From NCBI GenBank assembly GCA_031359995.1, contig JANMAT010000150.1, forward strand, positions 1-21,236: a stretch of DNA of 21,236 nucleotides, read 5' to 3'. Positions within the stretch are counted from its first letter, which is position 1; every line of letters begins with the position of its first letter. Under the pieces are notes generated by a model. The model ran no database searches. It had not been told where the DNA came from and saw nothing but the letters and a program-made list of their open reading frames with translations. This DNA comes from JANMAT01 sp031359995 (GTDB lineage: Bacteria > Actinomycetota > Acidimicrobiia > Acidimicrobiales > Ilumatobacteraceae). A program made the position numbers and the translations under genes. Shown one piece after another: positions 1-7,244 of this stretch.

Positions 1-23
1 GTGTCGTGCTTCTTGTTGGTCAT
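1..23 (-). CDS. Partial CDS, probable antitoxin start (first codons only)
   Basis: Only the first codons are in the window, reading M-T-N-K-K-H-D on the minus strand from an ATG at 23-21. This ATG overlaps the TGA stop (22-20) of the preceding toxin-like gene as ATGA, which indicates translational coupling in one operon. Genes following this toxin type in actinobacteria are often ribbon-helix-helix antitoxins. That is a family expectation, not something the seven visible residues can show. Confidence 0.45.
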
Positions 24-292
24 GGTCCGGTGTCTTGGGGGTGGGGGAGCAGCCCGTGGTAGTGGCGTCTCTTCGGCATCGCGTGGATCACCTTCTCGCG
101 GTCGTCGTCGAGGTGGAGCACGATCACCTCGAACATGTTGCCGGCGCGATCTGGTCCGAGCACGAGCGTTCGCACGGGTGCGTCTTCGTCGCCCAGGTCA
201 GCGACCGCCAGCGCGTGAGCGATCGCGTGCGGCACGTCGTCTGCGTCGATGCCGTGCTTGCTCGCCGATCGATGGAACTCTTCACACCACAA
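20..292 (-). CDS. Small toxin-like protein of a TA pair
   Basis: A protein of about 90 residues with the pattern S-K-H-G-I-D near the N terminus, then V-R-T-L-V-L-G-P-D-R-A-G-N-M-F-E-V-I-V-L and a C-terminal I-H-A-M-P-K-R-R motif. I recognise this as a common actinobacterial small-toxin-like family, usually encoded directly before a ribbon-helix-helix partner; biochemical activity is not shown by the sequence. The fold is probably of the compact BrnT/RelE-like RNase type, which is inference. The TTG at 292-290 is chosen because homology-like sequence begins there. The frame stays open to a further TTG at 352, but that extension is Ser/Arg-rich and low-complexity. The stop overlaps the next start (ATGA), so the toxin precedes the antitoxin. 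No good Shine-Dalgarno is visible, so the start is uncertain. Confidence 0.6.
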   Translation of the reverse strand: MWCEEFHRSASKHGIDADDVPHAIAHALAVADLGDEDAPVRTLVLGPDRAGNMFEVIVLHLDDDREKVIHAMPKRRHYHGLLPHPQDTGP

Positions 293-809
293 TCGTATTG
301 CAGAACCCCGCGGGTGGCGCCGACGGGATCTGCCGCTCGACGAACTGCTCAAGCGCCGAGTGCGCCGCCCGGTCGAGGAGCGGCACGTGTCGTGAAGTCA
401 GCCGCTGAGCCCCCAGACCGAGTCGCAACCAGCACCACGGCACCACCGAGCTTCCGAGCCCTCACCCGAGCGCACTCGGTGGTGGGCGCCGGCGCTCGTC
501 CGGGGGCTCCTTGGTGCGGTATCGAGCGTCGTTACCGTGCGCCCGCGCGCTGGGCCTACCTCGAGCCGATGTCTGGGTCCGTGCCACCCAGTCGCGTCTG
601 GCCTCCATGAAACGCGGGGCTCATGGCTGGCATACCTCTCTCTCGCCCGCTCCCTACCCGACCAAGCTCGGGTGGTTGCCGGAGGATATTGGTTCTGGGT
701 CGTGTCTCATTCGCCTGTCCGTTGGCGTTGGTGAACGGCGAGTGGTCGGTGTGACGGGTGGTTGCTGGTGGGTCATGATGGGCGTGGCTTCGACCGGGAG
801 GGCGCGCCC
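293..809. other. Intergenic region between divergent genes
   Basis: About 500 bp lie between the minus-strand toxin and the plus-strand regulator, so promoters for both should be here. I could not assign -35/-10 boxes with confidence. The only clear structure is the inverted repeat at 441-484. Open frames across the region have poor codon character and no recognisable protein. Confidence 0.4.
441..484. repeat. 10-bp perfect inverted repeat (hairpin or operator)
   Basis: CACCACCGAG at 441-450 is matched by its exact reverse complement CTCGGTGGTG at 475-484, with a 24-nt spacer. No T tract follows on either strand, so it is not a classic intrinsic terminator. It could be a regulator binding site between the divergent genes or an RNA hairpin in the leader of the large regulator. 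Confidence 0.4.
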
Positions 810-3800
810 ATGCGGATCGGGGTGCTTGGTTCGTTGGAGGTGGTCGGCGAGGGTGGTCGCGTGCTGGTGTTGGGGGGCGCGACTCAGCGTCGGTTGCTGG
901 CGGTGTTGGTGGCGGCCGGCGGCCGGGTGGTGTCGACGGATCGGTTGTGTGACGTGGTCGGGATGTCGGAGGGGGCGTTGCGGACGGCGGTGTCGCGTTT
1001 GCGTCGCGTGGTGAGTGACGAGGTGGTGGTGACCGAGCCGCCCGGGTACGCCGTGCGTGGTGCGGTGATCGACGCGGCTCGTGTCGACATGCTGGTGAGC
1101 GAGGCGCGAGCGGTGGAACCAGAGCGTGCGCTGGTTCTGTTGGATGAGGCGGTCGCGTTGTGGCGCGGTGACGCTTATGTGGAGTTCGCGGATGAGGACT
1201 GGGCTCGTCCCGAGGCGGTGCGGTTGATGGAGGTGCGGGCCACAGCGGTGGAGGATGTGGCCGAGGCACTCCTCGAGCTGGGCCGTTTCGGAGAGGCGAT
1301 CGCGCGGCTGCAGCGACACGGGGGCGAGCACCGGTTGCGTGATCGGCCTTGTGGTCTGCTGATGCGGGCGCTGGCTGGGCAGGGTCGTCAGGCGGAGGCG
1401 TTGAGGGTGTTCCAGGAGCACCGTGGGTACCTGAATGAGGAGCTGGGTGTCGAGCCGTCGGCCGAGCTCCGTGCCCTGGAACGCCGCATCGCAGCCGGAT
1501 GGGTTGATCCCGCAGTGCTGAACCGGAGTGTGTCGGCGGCGGCTGTGAACGACGGGCCGTCTGGCGTGGTCACGTTCCTGTTCACCGACATCGAGGGGTC
1601 GACGAGGCTATGGGAAGCGGATCCCGATTCGATGCAACAGGCGTTGGCTCGTCACGATGCGATCCTGCGTGCTGCCGTCGAGCGCCACGACGGGGCGGTG
1701 TTTTCCACGGCTGGTGACGGTATCGGGGCGGCGTTCCGACATGCGAGTGGTGCACTGGCAGCAGCGGCCGATGCCCAACGGAGCTTGACGGCCGAACAGT
1801 GGCCCGAGACGGCCCCGATACGGGTGCGGATGGGGATCCATACCGGAGAGTCTCACGAACGCGACGGGGACTACTTCGGTCCGCCGGTGAATCGGGCGGC
1901 GCGTGTGATGGCGGTCGGCCACGGCGGCCAGATCCTGGTCAGTGGGACGACCGCAGGGGTCGTCTCCGGTGTCGATCTTCAGTACCTGGGTGAGTACCGC
2001 CTGCGGGATCTGGCGGGCGTCGAGCATCTGTTCCAGGTCCGGGCCGACGGGATCGGCTCGAGTTTTCCTCCGTTGCGGACGGTGGAAGTGGTGCCTGGGA
2101 ATCTGCCGGTGTTCCTCACCACCTTCGTTGGCCGGGCCGTTGAGGTCGAGCAGCTCGCCGAGGTACTGGCCGATCATCGTCTGGTCACGCTGGTTGGTGC
2201 GGGTGGTATCGGTAAGACGCGCTTGGCGGTGCAGACCGCGGCCGGGTTGGTCGACCGGTTCGTCGACGGTGTGTGGCTGGTGGAGCTCGCGCAGGTGCAC
2301 GATCCGGGCGACGTCGCTTCGATGGCGGCGTCGACCGTTGGGGCGCCGGCGACGGCGGATGGGGGCGTGCTGGCCGGCATCGTTGCGTGGTTCCGCTCGC
2401 AGCATGTTTTGGTCGTGTTGGACAACTGTGAGCACGTCATCGATGCTGCGGGGGAACTGGCCGTGGCGCTGGTGACGGGTTGCCCGCATGTGACCGTGGT
2501 GGCCACGTCCCGGGAGGGTCTCGCGGTGCCAGGTGAGCAGGTCTGGCCGGTTGTGCCTCTGGCGGTCGCCGGTGCGGTCGCGCTGTTCGACGACCGGGCT
2601 CGCGAGGTGGCCCCCGGTTTTGATGTTGACGCCGACCGAGGTGCGGTCGAGGAGATCTGTCGACGTCTCGATGGGGTCCCGCTGGCGATCGAGTTGGCCG
2701 CAGCCCGGGTGCAGAGCCTGGCCCCGGCCGACATTGCGTCCTTGCTCGGCGACCGCTTCCGCCTCCTGTCGGGGGGGCGACGGGCCACAGTTGAACGGCA
2801 ACGCACGCTACGAGCCACCGTGGAGTGGTCCTTCGATCTGCTCGATGAACCCGGTCGAGTTCTGTTCGCACGCCTGTCGGTGTTCAGCGGCTGGTTCGAT
2901 CTCGGCGCGGCCCGAGCGGTGTGCGGGTTCGATCCACTCGACTCGTTCCTGGTCGTCGAAGGTCTCGAACGTCTGGTGGAGCGATCGATGGTGGTTGTCG
3001 AGGACCGTCTCGCCGGTCGCCGGTACCGACTGTTGGAGACCTTGCGCCAGTTCGGGTTGGAACGCCTAGCCACCGGCGGCGCCGACGTGGTCGCCGAGCG
3101 CCATGCCCTTCACCACCGTGACTGGCTCGAAGCGCTCCGACACGACCTGGAAGGCCCCGACGAGGTCCGCGCTGTTGCCGGGCTGGACGACGGCTGGGAC
3201 AACCTCCGCACTGCCCACGCCTGGACCATCGATCACGCCGACACCGGTAGCGCTCTACGGATGGTGGCCGCCCTGGTGTGGGAAGCGTGGTGGCGTCACC
3301 GCTTCGAAGCGGCCGAATGGGCCCAGCAGGCGATCGCGCTCCCCGACGCCCACGACCACCCGGACGTGATCGATGCGCTCGTGACGGCAACACTCGGTCG
3401 CCACACCAGGCAATCCACCGGAGACACCGTTCGCCTCATCGAGCGCGCCGTCAGGTTCTGTCAGGAAAAGGGCTGGGAACCGACCACCGCACTCCGCGTG
3501 GCCCAGAGCCGCGAGGCCTGGTCCATCCCCGATCTCGACACCATGCGAACCAGGCTCGAAGAAGGCGTTGCCCGAGCCCGACGAGACGGCGACCACGTAC
3601 ACGAAGCCCAATGCCTCACCGACCTGAGCACGGTCCACGGGTTCAACGACGACGCCGTGAACGCACGCCGGCTCGCCGACGACGCCATCCGCGTCGCCCA
3701 AGCAACCGGGAACCCCACTGCCCGACTCCAGGCCGACGCCAATGCAGTGATGATGCTGCCCGACCACCGCGACCAACTCGCACCCACTCGCGCGGTGCTT

Positions 3801-4223
3801 TCCCGCGCCGAGGCCTTGCGCAATCGCCCAGTGGCCGACATCCCCGCCGTCTTCGTCACCGGGCTCGAGGCCCGCGCCGGCGACCCGACGGTCGCAGCCC
3901 GCGAACTACTTGGCCTGCTCCGACGTCTCGTCGACACCGACGCGCTCGGGGGCTGGTACTTCATGGCCCCCGACATCTTCTTCGTGCTGGCCCGCAACAA
4001 CGCGTTCGCTGCCGCGGCCATCGTGCACGGTCACGCGGAGCGCTACCTCGCGGTGAACCCGGCCCGTGCCCACGACGACGAGGTCGAAGTCGACCTCGTC
4101 GCCCAACACCTGCCGGCGAACCAGATCCACGAACTCGAACAGCACGGTCGTCTGCTCACCCCAGACGACATGGTGACACTTGTGCTCACCGAGCTCGACC
4201 GACTCACGAGCCAATCCGCCTGA
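810..4223 (+). CDS. SARP/BTAD - adenylate cyclase-like - NB-ARC multidomain regulator
   Basis: A predicted cytoplasmic STAND-type transcriptional regulator of 1137 residues. Residues about 1-90 form an OmpR-like winged helix and about 95-235 a BTAD helical domain ending E-E-L-G-V-E-P-S-A-E-L-R-A-L-E. Residues about 252-400 form a class III nucleotide cyclase domain, with FTDIEGST near 257, the second metal-site TAGDG near 300 and VNRAAR near 360. From about 435 there is an NB-ARC ATPase: Walker A GAGGIGKT near 463, Walker B LVVLDN near 535, GVPLAIELAAAR near 622. A winged helix (LRATVEWSFDLLDEPGR) and a helical, TPR-like C terminus follow. The ATG at 810 is preceded by GGGAGG at good spacing; an upstream in-frame ATG at 762 has no comparable site. 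The family couples ligand or nucleotide sensing to activation of nearby genes, and the target here is unknown. Codon choice shifts from G/T-ending in the first half to C-ending in the last third. Confidence 0.9.
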   Translation: MRIGVLGSLEVVGEGGRVLVLGGATQRRLLAVLVAAGGRVVSTDRLCDVVGMSEGALRTAVSRLRRVVSDEVVVTEPPGYAVRGAVIDAARVDMLVSEARAVEPERALVLLDEAVALWRGDAYVEFADEDWARPEAVRLMEVRATAVEDVAEALLELGRFGEAIARLQRHGGEHRLRDRPCGLLMRALAGQGRQAEALRVFQEHRGYLNEELGVEPSAELRALERRIAAGWVDPAVLNRSVSAAAVNDGPSGVVTFLFTDIEGSTRLWEADPDSMQQALARHDAILRAAVERHDGAVFSTAGDGIGAAFRHASGALAAAADAQRSLTAEQWPETAPIRVRMGIHTGESHERDGDYFGPPVNRAARVMAVGHGGQILVSGTTAGVVSGVDLQYLGEYRLRDLAGVEHLFQVRADGIGSSFPPLRTVEVVPGNLPVFLTTFVGRAVEVEQLAEVLADHRLVTLVGAGGIGKTRLAVQTAAGLVDRFVDGVWLVELAQVHDPGDVASMAASTVGAPATADGGVLAGIVAWFRSQHVLVVLDNCEHVIDAAGELAVALVTGCPHVTVVATSREGLAVPGEQVWPVVPLAVAGAVALFDDRAREVAPGFDVDADRGAVEEICRRLDGVPLAIELAAARVQSLAPADIASLLGDRFRLLSGGRRATVERQRTLRATVEWSFDLLDEPGRVLFARLSVFSGWFDLGAARAVCGFDPLDSFLVVEGLERLVERSMVVVEDRLAGRRYRLLETLRQFGLERLATGGADVVAERHALHHRDWLEALRHDLEGPDEVRAVAGLDDGWDNLRTAHAWTIDHADTGSALRMVAALVWEAWWRHRFEAAEWAQQAIALPDAHDHPDVIDALVTATLGRHTRQSTGDTVRLIERAVRFCQEKGWEPTTALRVAQSREAWSIPDLDTMRTRLEEGVARARRDGDHVHEAQCLTDLSTVHGFNDDAVNARRLADDAIRVAQATGNPTARLQADANAVMMLPDHRDQLAPTRAVLSRAEALRNRPVADIPAVFVTGLEARAGDPTVAARELLGLLRRLVDTDALGGWYFMAPDIFFVLARNNAFAAAAIVHGHAERYLAVNPARAHDDEVEVDLVAQHLPANQIHELEQHGRLLTPDDMVTLVLTELDRLTSQSA

Positions 4224-4290
4224 ACAAGGCTGACGCACGCGCGTCGACCCGCGCCCCTGCCCCTCCTGCCTGCCTGGCCTGGCGATCCGA

Positions 4291-4325
4291 TCCCTTCGGC
4301 TGCGACGGCGCCAGGGCCGAAGGGA
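4291..4325. terminator. Hairpin between convergent genes
   Basis: TCCCTTCGGC (4291-4300) and GCCGAAGGGA (4316-4325) are exact reverse complements separated by 15 nt. They lie in the 118-bp gap between two genes that converge. The position and symmetry suit a bidirectional terminator. No U tract follows, so Rho-independent function is unproven. Confidence 0.5.
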
Positions 4326-4341
4326 CCGATGCCGACGAGCG

Positions 4342-4770
4342 TCACCCGGGCGCGTTCCCGTTGGGAACCTGCACGGCCAAGGCATCGCCGAGACTTGTAT
4401 CGACCCGGGTGTCGCCGATCGGGACCACCTGCACCGCCAACGCGGCTCCCAGGCCCGTGTCGACCACGTAGACCGGCGGTGTCGTCCAATCGACCGACAG
4501 AGCCTGACCCAATCCGGACCCATCCTCCCCGTGGGTCGCGCCCTCCGGCGCGTACTGAACGGCCAAGGCCGCTCCCAGACCGGACCCGTCACCTACACCC
4601 GTCGTCTGGACCACTGCCGGGCCCGTAGGGGTGCGGTCCGAGGTGAGCGATCGAATGCGCGCATACCCGCCGACTGCCGCGATCGCCACCGTGACAGCAA
4701 CGGCGGCAACGACGATCCGGCTCCGGGCGGCAGGCCGCTCGAGGTGAGGCTGATGAAGTGTGAGGTTCAT
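4342..4770 (-). CDS. Small membrane-anchored protein with four degenerate repeats
   Basis: A 142-residue protein of unknown function. The ATG at 4770-4768 is preceded by AGGAG at good spacing, which favours it over the longer open frame. Residues 1-18 are polar and basic, and 19-38 form one Ala/Val-rich transmembrane helix, suggesting an N-in/C-out anchor. The exported part holds four copies of a D-x-(G)-x-L-G-x-A-L-A-V-Q motif at residues 61-72, 83-94, 104-114 and 124-134, spaced 20-22 residues apart. The repeats resemble the short beta-strand units of repeat-built extracytoplasmic proteins, but I recognise no named family. It converges on the large regulator and shares a hairpin with it. 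It has no obvious operon partner, because the sequence upstream is poorly coding. Confidence 0.7.
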   Translation of the reverse strand: MNLTLHQPHLERPAARSRIVVAAVAVTVAIAAVGGYARIRSLTSDRTPTGPAVVQTTGVGDGSGLGAALAVQYAPEGATHGEDGSGLGQALSVDWTTPPVYVVDTGLGAALAVQVVPIGDTRVDTSLGDALAVQVPNGNAPG

Positions 4771-5383
4771 GATTCGTTCTCCTGATCGTGGGGCGGAGCC
4801 CGGTTGACAACCCTCACCATCCACGAGCCCCGTTCCAACACTGCGCCACGCACGCGTCACTCGCCGTAACGGAAGGAGAACCCAACCAGGACTCGAGACG
4901 CGCCAAGCCACCACCGACACCACCTCGAGCCCATCCCGTCATGGCCGCGACCGCACAGCCGCCGACCCGGCCGCCCTGGCCTGAACTCGCGAGCCCGAAG
5001 ACCAGTCCCGGCAGCCAGCAGTGCACGAGTTCGATCGGTCAAAGCACCCGTCACCCGCTCGGGATCCGGCGAACCCTGGCGAAGGTGACGCACCAGAACG
5101 GCATCGCATGGCGCGAACAGTGGTGCCTGTGAATGCGAGCCTACATGCGGAAGCAGGGCGCACCCGCTTGTCGCCCGCCAGCGGCATGGGACCACTTGCT
5201 GATGGCGCTCGGGTCGTCCCATGCTCCTGGCGCACGACACCGCTCGGGCCGCACCGGCACAACGGCGTCACCGGGGCGTCGCGCTGTCATTCTGCGCATC
5301 AAACCCGTGCGCTCCAGCGCAGTCGAAATGCCGGGAACGCACCATGTCACGGCCAGTTCGAGTCGCACCCGTACGCTGACCAT
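4771..5383. other. Region with no supported gene
   Basis: About 600 bp upstream of the small repeat protein. Several open frames exist on both strands, but they are Pro/Arg/Ser-rich with no domain signal and no ribosome binding site. The minus-strand promoter of the repeat protein must lie at the left end of this stretch. The rest looks like eroded sequence. Confidence 0.4.
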
Positions 5384-5773
5384 GTGGTCCGAACGATCGT
5401 TGTCTCTGCTGTGGTGTCGACGGCCGTCTCGACGTTCGTCAGTCTGGCTGTTGGCTGGTACACCCTTGGCCTGAGGGACCGGGTACATGCTGCCCTGGCG
5501 CGGCGGCGTGAGCGTCGAGTCAAGCACACCACGATCAATCAATGGACGCTCGGCAACAGCGTCTCCTCGGGCGGGACAATGTTCCGTGTCGTGATGGCCT
5601 GCGCGCCGACGGAATGCATCGACGTTGGTGCGTTGGCGGCCGAAATGGTGGACGAGATCGTGCACACAGCGTTCGGCTCGCTGATCGATCCTGAGCGCGG
5701 CCGGCGACACTCGACAAGTACATGCGCGATCTCCACAACCACGTGGTGCCACACATCGGTCATCTCCCGCTGA
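5384..5773 (+). CDS. Hypothetical membrane-anchored protein, 3' end probably replaced
   Basis: An open frame from GTG 5384. It begins with a hydrophobic stretch rich in Val/Ser/Thr (residues about 4-26), followed by a basic segment (LARRRERRVKH) and then a soluble part with coherent composition up to about residue 105 (nt ~5700). Beyond that point the same DNA encodes integrase in another frame, so the last ~25 residues are probably not native. I infer a 3'-truncated gene joined to an integrase fragment. The start is weak (no clear Shine-Dalgarno), and I recognise no family. Confidence 0.35.
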   Translation: MVRTIVVSAVVSTAVSTFVSLAVGWYTLGLRDRVHAALARRRERRVKHTTINQWTLGNSVSSGGTMFRVVMACAPTECIDVGALAAEMVDEIVHTAFGSLIDPERGRRHSTSTCAISTTTWCHTSVISR

Positions 5774-6035
5774 GCCGGGTCGACGGGCCGACGCTGAACA
5801 AGCTGTGGGCGACGCTCGCCGAGTCGGGGTGGGCGGTACGGCGGCCGAACGGCGAGCCGGCCGGGTTGTCACCGAAGAGCGTTCAGAACGTGGCGATGAC
5901 GCTGCATCGTGTGCTGAAAGACGCGGTGCGCTGGGGCAAGATCACGCGGAACCCGGCCGACATGGCCGACCCGCCGAAACGCTCGGCCAGCCATCACGAG
6001 GTGCCCTCGTCCACAGTCAGCGTTGCGCGGGCCAT
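5704..6035 (+). pseudogene. Tyrosine integrase fragment (core-binding domain only)
   Basis: From about 5704 the frame reads A-T-L-D-K-Y-M-R-D-L-H-N-H-V-V-P-H-I-G. It continues through L-S-R-V-D-G-P-T-L-N-K-L-W, L-S-P-K-S-V-Q-N-V-A-M-T-L-H and W-G-K-I-T-R-N-P-A-D to about 5990. This is the SAM-like core-binding domain of phage-type tyrosine integrases, and it parallels residues ~85-170 of the intact integrase at 12568-13710. The N-terminal arm-binding domain is missing. The catalytic domain (R...HxxR...Y) is missing too; homology stops before the usual start of the catalytic half. The open frame continues to 6612, but that part is antisense to the TA pair. This is a dead remnant, probably of an older island. 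Its ends are approximate. Confidence 0.75.
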
Positions 6036-6050
6036 CGGTTGGCATTGCGG

Positions 6051-6356
6051 TCATTCCCGGGGCCCTGGATTCAGCCGATGCCGAAGCGCTCGATGGCTTG
6101 ACGCGGGCTCAGCGCGGGGGTCGGGCTCGACGCGGCAGAGCAGGGCGATCTCGTGGACCAGCTCGTCGACTTCGTCGAGGGTGATGAAGCGCCGGAACTT
6201 TGGCCGGCGAAGCACCTCGTCCAGTTCAGCGAGGAGCTTCGGCGAGACGACGACCTCCAGGTCGCCGTCGCGGAGCGCCCGGACCAGCGCGGCTGGCGGA
6301 CCGTTCGAGGACAGCGCAGCTGAGACGAACACGTTGACGTCGAGGATGACCGCCAA
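6051..6356 (-). CDS. PIN-domain toxin (COG1569-like), C-terminally truncated
   Basis: A 101-residue protein from a TTG start, six bases after its partner's stop. It begins L-A-V-I-L-D-V-N-V-F-V-S-A, the first PIN strand with acidic residue D6. V-S-P-K-L-L-A-E-L-D-E-V-L-R-R-P-K-F-R follows, with E44. PIN toxins of this type usually run to about 135-145 residues and end with an R-D-P-x-D-D-like acidic motif and a V-T-x-D strand. Both are absent here: after residue ~80 the sequence becomes A-S-S-H-R-A-L-R-H-R-L-N and stops. Without the C-terminal Asp residues the RNase site is probably dead. The break lies next to where the convergent integrase fragment also loses homology, so one deletion may explain both. 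Functional status is inferred. Confidence 0.7.
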   Translation of the reverse strand: MAVILDVNVFVSAALSSNGPPAALVRALRDGDLEVVVSPKLLAELDEVLRRPKFRRFITLDEVDELVHEIALLCRVEPDPRAEPASSHRALRHRLNPGPRE

Positions 6357-6362
6357 GGTGGT

Positions 6363-6599
6363 TCAGCTGGCGCGTCGGCGGGCTCGGACGGCGCGGGTCT
6401 CTTCGACCGCCAGCGCCATCGCCTCGTCCTCGCTGAGCGTGGCGCGGTCCCAAAGGCGATCGAGGATCGGTGGCAGGGCGAGGCGCTGCACGGCACGCTC
6501 GACGATCTCGGCTTCGGTCTTGCCGGTGCGGGCGGCCTCGCGCCGAACGACGTCGGCGAGGTCGTCGTGCAGCACGACGCTGATCGGCTCGGAGCTCAC
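6363..6599 (-). CDS. Antitoxin-like ribbon-helix-helix protein
   Basis: A 78-residue protein from GTG 6599-6597, beginning V-S-S-E-P-I-S-V-V-L-H-D-D-L. A short N-terminal strand is followed by two helices (ADVVRREAARTGKTEAEIVERAVQ in outline), the pattern of ribbon-helix-helix antitoxins. The C-terminal tail (D-E-A-M-A-L-A-V-E-E-T-R-A) would wrap the toxin. It sits six bases before the truncated PIN gene, the usual antitoxin-first order. The 15-bp palindrome at 6663-6677, about 65 bp upstream, is a likely autoregulatory operator. The frame is open to 6653, but homology-like sequence starts at the GTG. Confidence 0.7.
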   Translation of the reverse strand: MSSEPISVVLHDDLADVVRREAARTGKTEAEIVERAVQRLALPPILDRLWDRATLSEDEAMALAVEETRAVRARRRAS

Positions 6600-6662
6600 C
6601 CCGTCATCGTAGCGACGGCACGCAACCGGCCAACCGATCGTCTCCCGGACCACGTCGCACTA

Positions 6663-6677
6663 TTGACACCGTGTCAA
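6663..6677. promoter_or_regulatory. TTGACAC-C-GTGTCAA palindrome, probable TA operator
   Basis: Two perfect 7-bp arms around one central base, about 65 bp upstream of the antitoxin GTG at 6599. Read on the minus strand the first half is TTGACA, a consensus -35 box. A dimeric ribbon-helix-helix antitoxin bound here would block RNA polymerase. No convincing -10 box could be fixed, so the promoter part is tentative. Confidence 0.5.
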
Positions 6678-6748
6678 GGTAGAGATCCGTAGAAGTACGC
6701 ACTTCCGAGGTCACGAAAAATGCGCTGACCTGCGGAAACGGGTTGTGA

Positions 6749-6823
6749 AGCTGGGGGGAATCGAACCTCACTCAAGTGCGTTCGGCTGATGTCGTCTCGT
6801 ACCATTCCGTGCCATCTACCAGG
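6749..6823. repeat. att-like direct repeat, left copy
   Basis: AGCTGGGGGGAATCGA at 6749-6764 is identical to 15176-15191. Sixty bases after its start comes GTGCCATCTACCAGG (6809-6823), which recurs 59 bases after the start of the right copy; the intervening sequence is clearly related but diverged. On the minus strand the core reads TTCGATTCCCCCCAGCT followed by T-C-A-C. This resembles the T-loop and acceptor end of a tmRNA (ssrA) gene, a common target of tyrosine integrases. The stem partners that would make an intact RNA are absent. I therefore call an attachment-site remnant, not an RNA gene. Confidence 0.65.
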
Positions 6824-6935
6824 CGCGACGCAGGATCAACTGTTCGTCCCGTGCGATCGACTATTGCCCTCTGCGAGATATTCCGTGACCACTCTGTGAC
6901 CAGGGCGCAGGCAGCGCGTGTCGACGTCCGCGCTG

Positions 6936-7244
6936 CTACCAGTCGTTGTCGATGTCGAGCTGGACCAGCTCGATGCTGTCATCGGGCATCAGCTGCGCCG
7001 TGACGGCGTATCGGGAGACGATGGTGCCGGCGGCGACGAGCACCCGATAGTCGGGGCGACCCGGGATGGGCTCGGGGAGGGCGTCGAACCCGGTGGCGAG
7101 CAGGTCGATGATGCGGAACAGCTCGAACACCTGGAAGTCGTTCGTGGAGGGCTCGCCGTTCGGTCCGCGCTCGGAGCCGAGCTGGCGGTCGAGGTCGTCG
7201 AAAAAGCCGGCGGTCGGACGGACGACCCGGCGTTCGGCGCTCAC
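6936..7244 (-). CDS. Toxin-like protein of an uncharacterised TA-type pair
   Basis: A 102-residue protein from GTG 7244-7242. It begins V-S-A-E-R-R-V-V-R-P-T-A-G-F-F-D-D-L-D-R-Q-L. The middle is N-D-F-Q-V-F-E-L-F-R-I-I-D-L-L-A and the C-terminal half is strand-rich (P-G-R-P-D-Y-R-V-L-V-A-A-G, then V-T-A-Q-L and I-E-L-V-Q-L-D-I-D). This helix-then-sheet order is like ParE/RelE toxins, but I recognise no catalytic residues. Its start overlaps the stop of the 59-residue gene before it (GTGA), so the two are translationally coupled. A small acidic partner followed by a strand-rich protein is the usual antitoxin-toxin layout. The function is inferred from architecture only. Confidence 0.6.
   Translation of the reverse strand: MSAERRVVRPTAGFFDDLDRQLGSERGPNGEPSTNDFQVFELFRIIDLLATGFDALPEPIPGRPDYRVLVAAGTIVSRYAVTAQLMPDDSIELVQLDIDNDW

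Larger units (their letters stand above)
6600..6935. other. Non-coding region with operator and att-like site
   Basis: About 335 bp without a supported gene, between two minus-strand TA-type operons. It holds the 6663-6677 palindrome and the att-like repeat 6749-6823. It is the probable left boundary of the island. Confidence 0.5.

Noticed and set aside
4788..5240. Genes on either strand in the 4.8-5.2 kb stretch
   Set aside because: The frames are Pro/Arg-rich with no Shine-Dalgarno, no domain signal and no operon context.
5722..6612. Full-length 296-codon plus-strand gene
   Set aside because: Only the part before about 5990 resembles integrase. The rest is antisense to the PIN toxin and its antitoxin and is Ser/Arg-rich.
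6749..6823. Intact tRNA or tmRNA gene on the minus strand
   Set aside because: Only the T-loop/acceptor-like 3' end is present. The T-stem partner bases do not pair, and no anticodon arm, D arm or tmRNA 5' end follows upstream. The same holds for 15176-15249.
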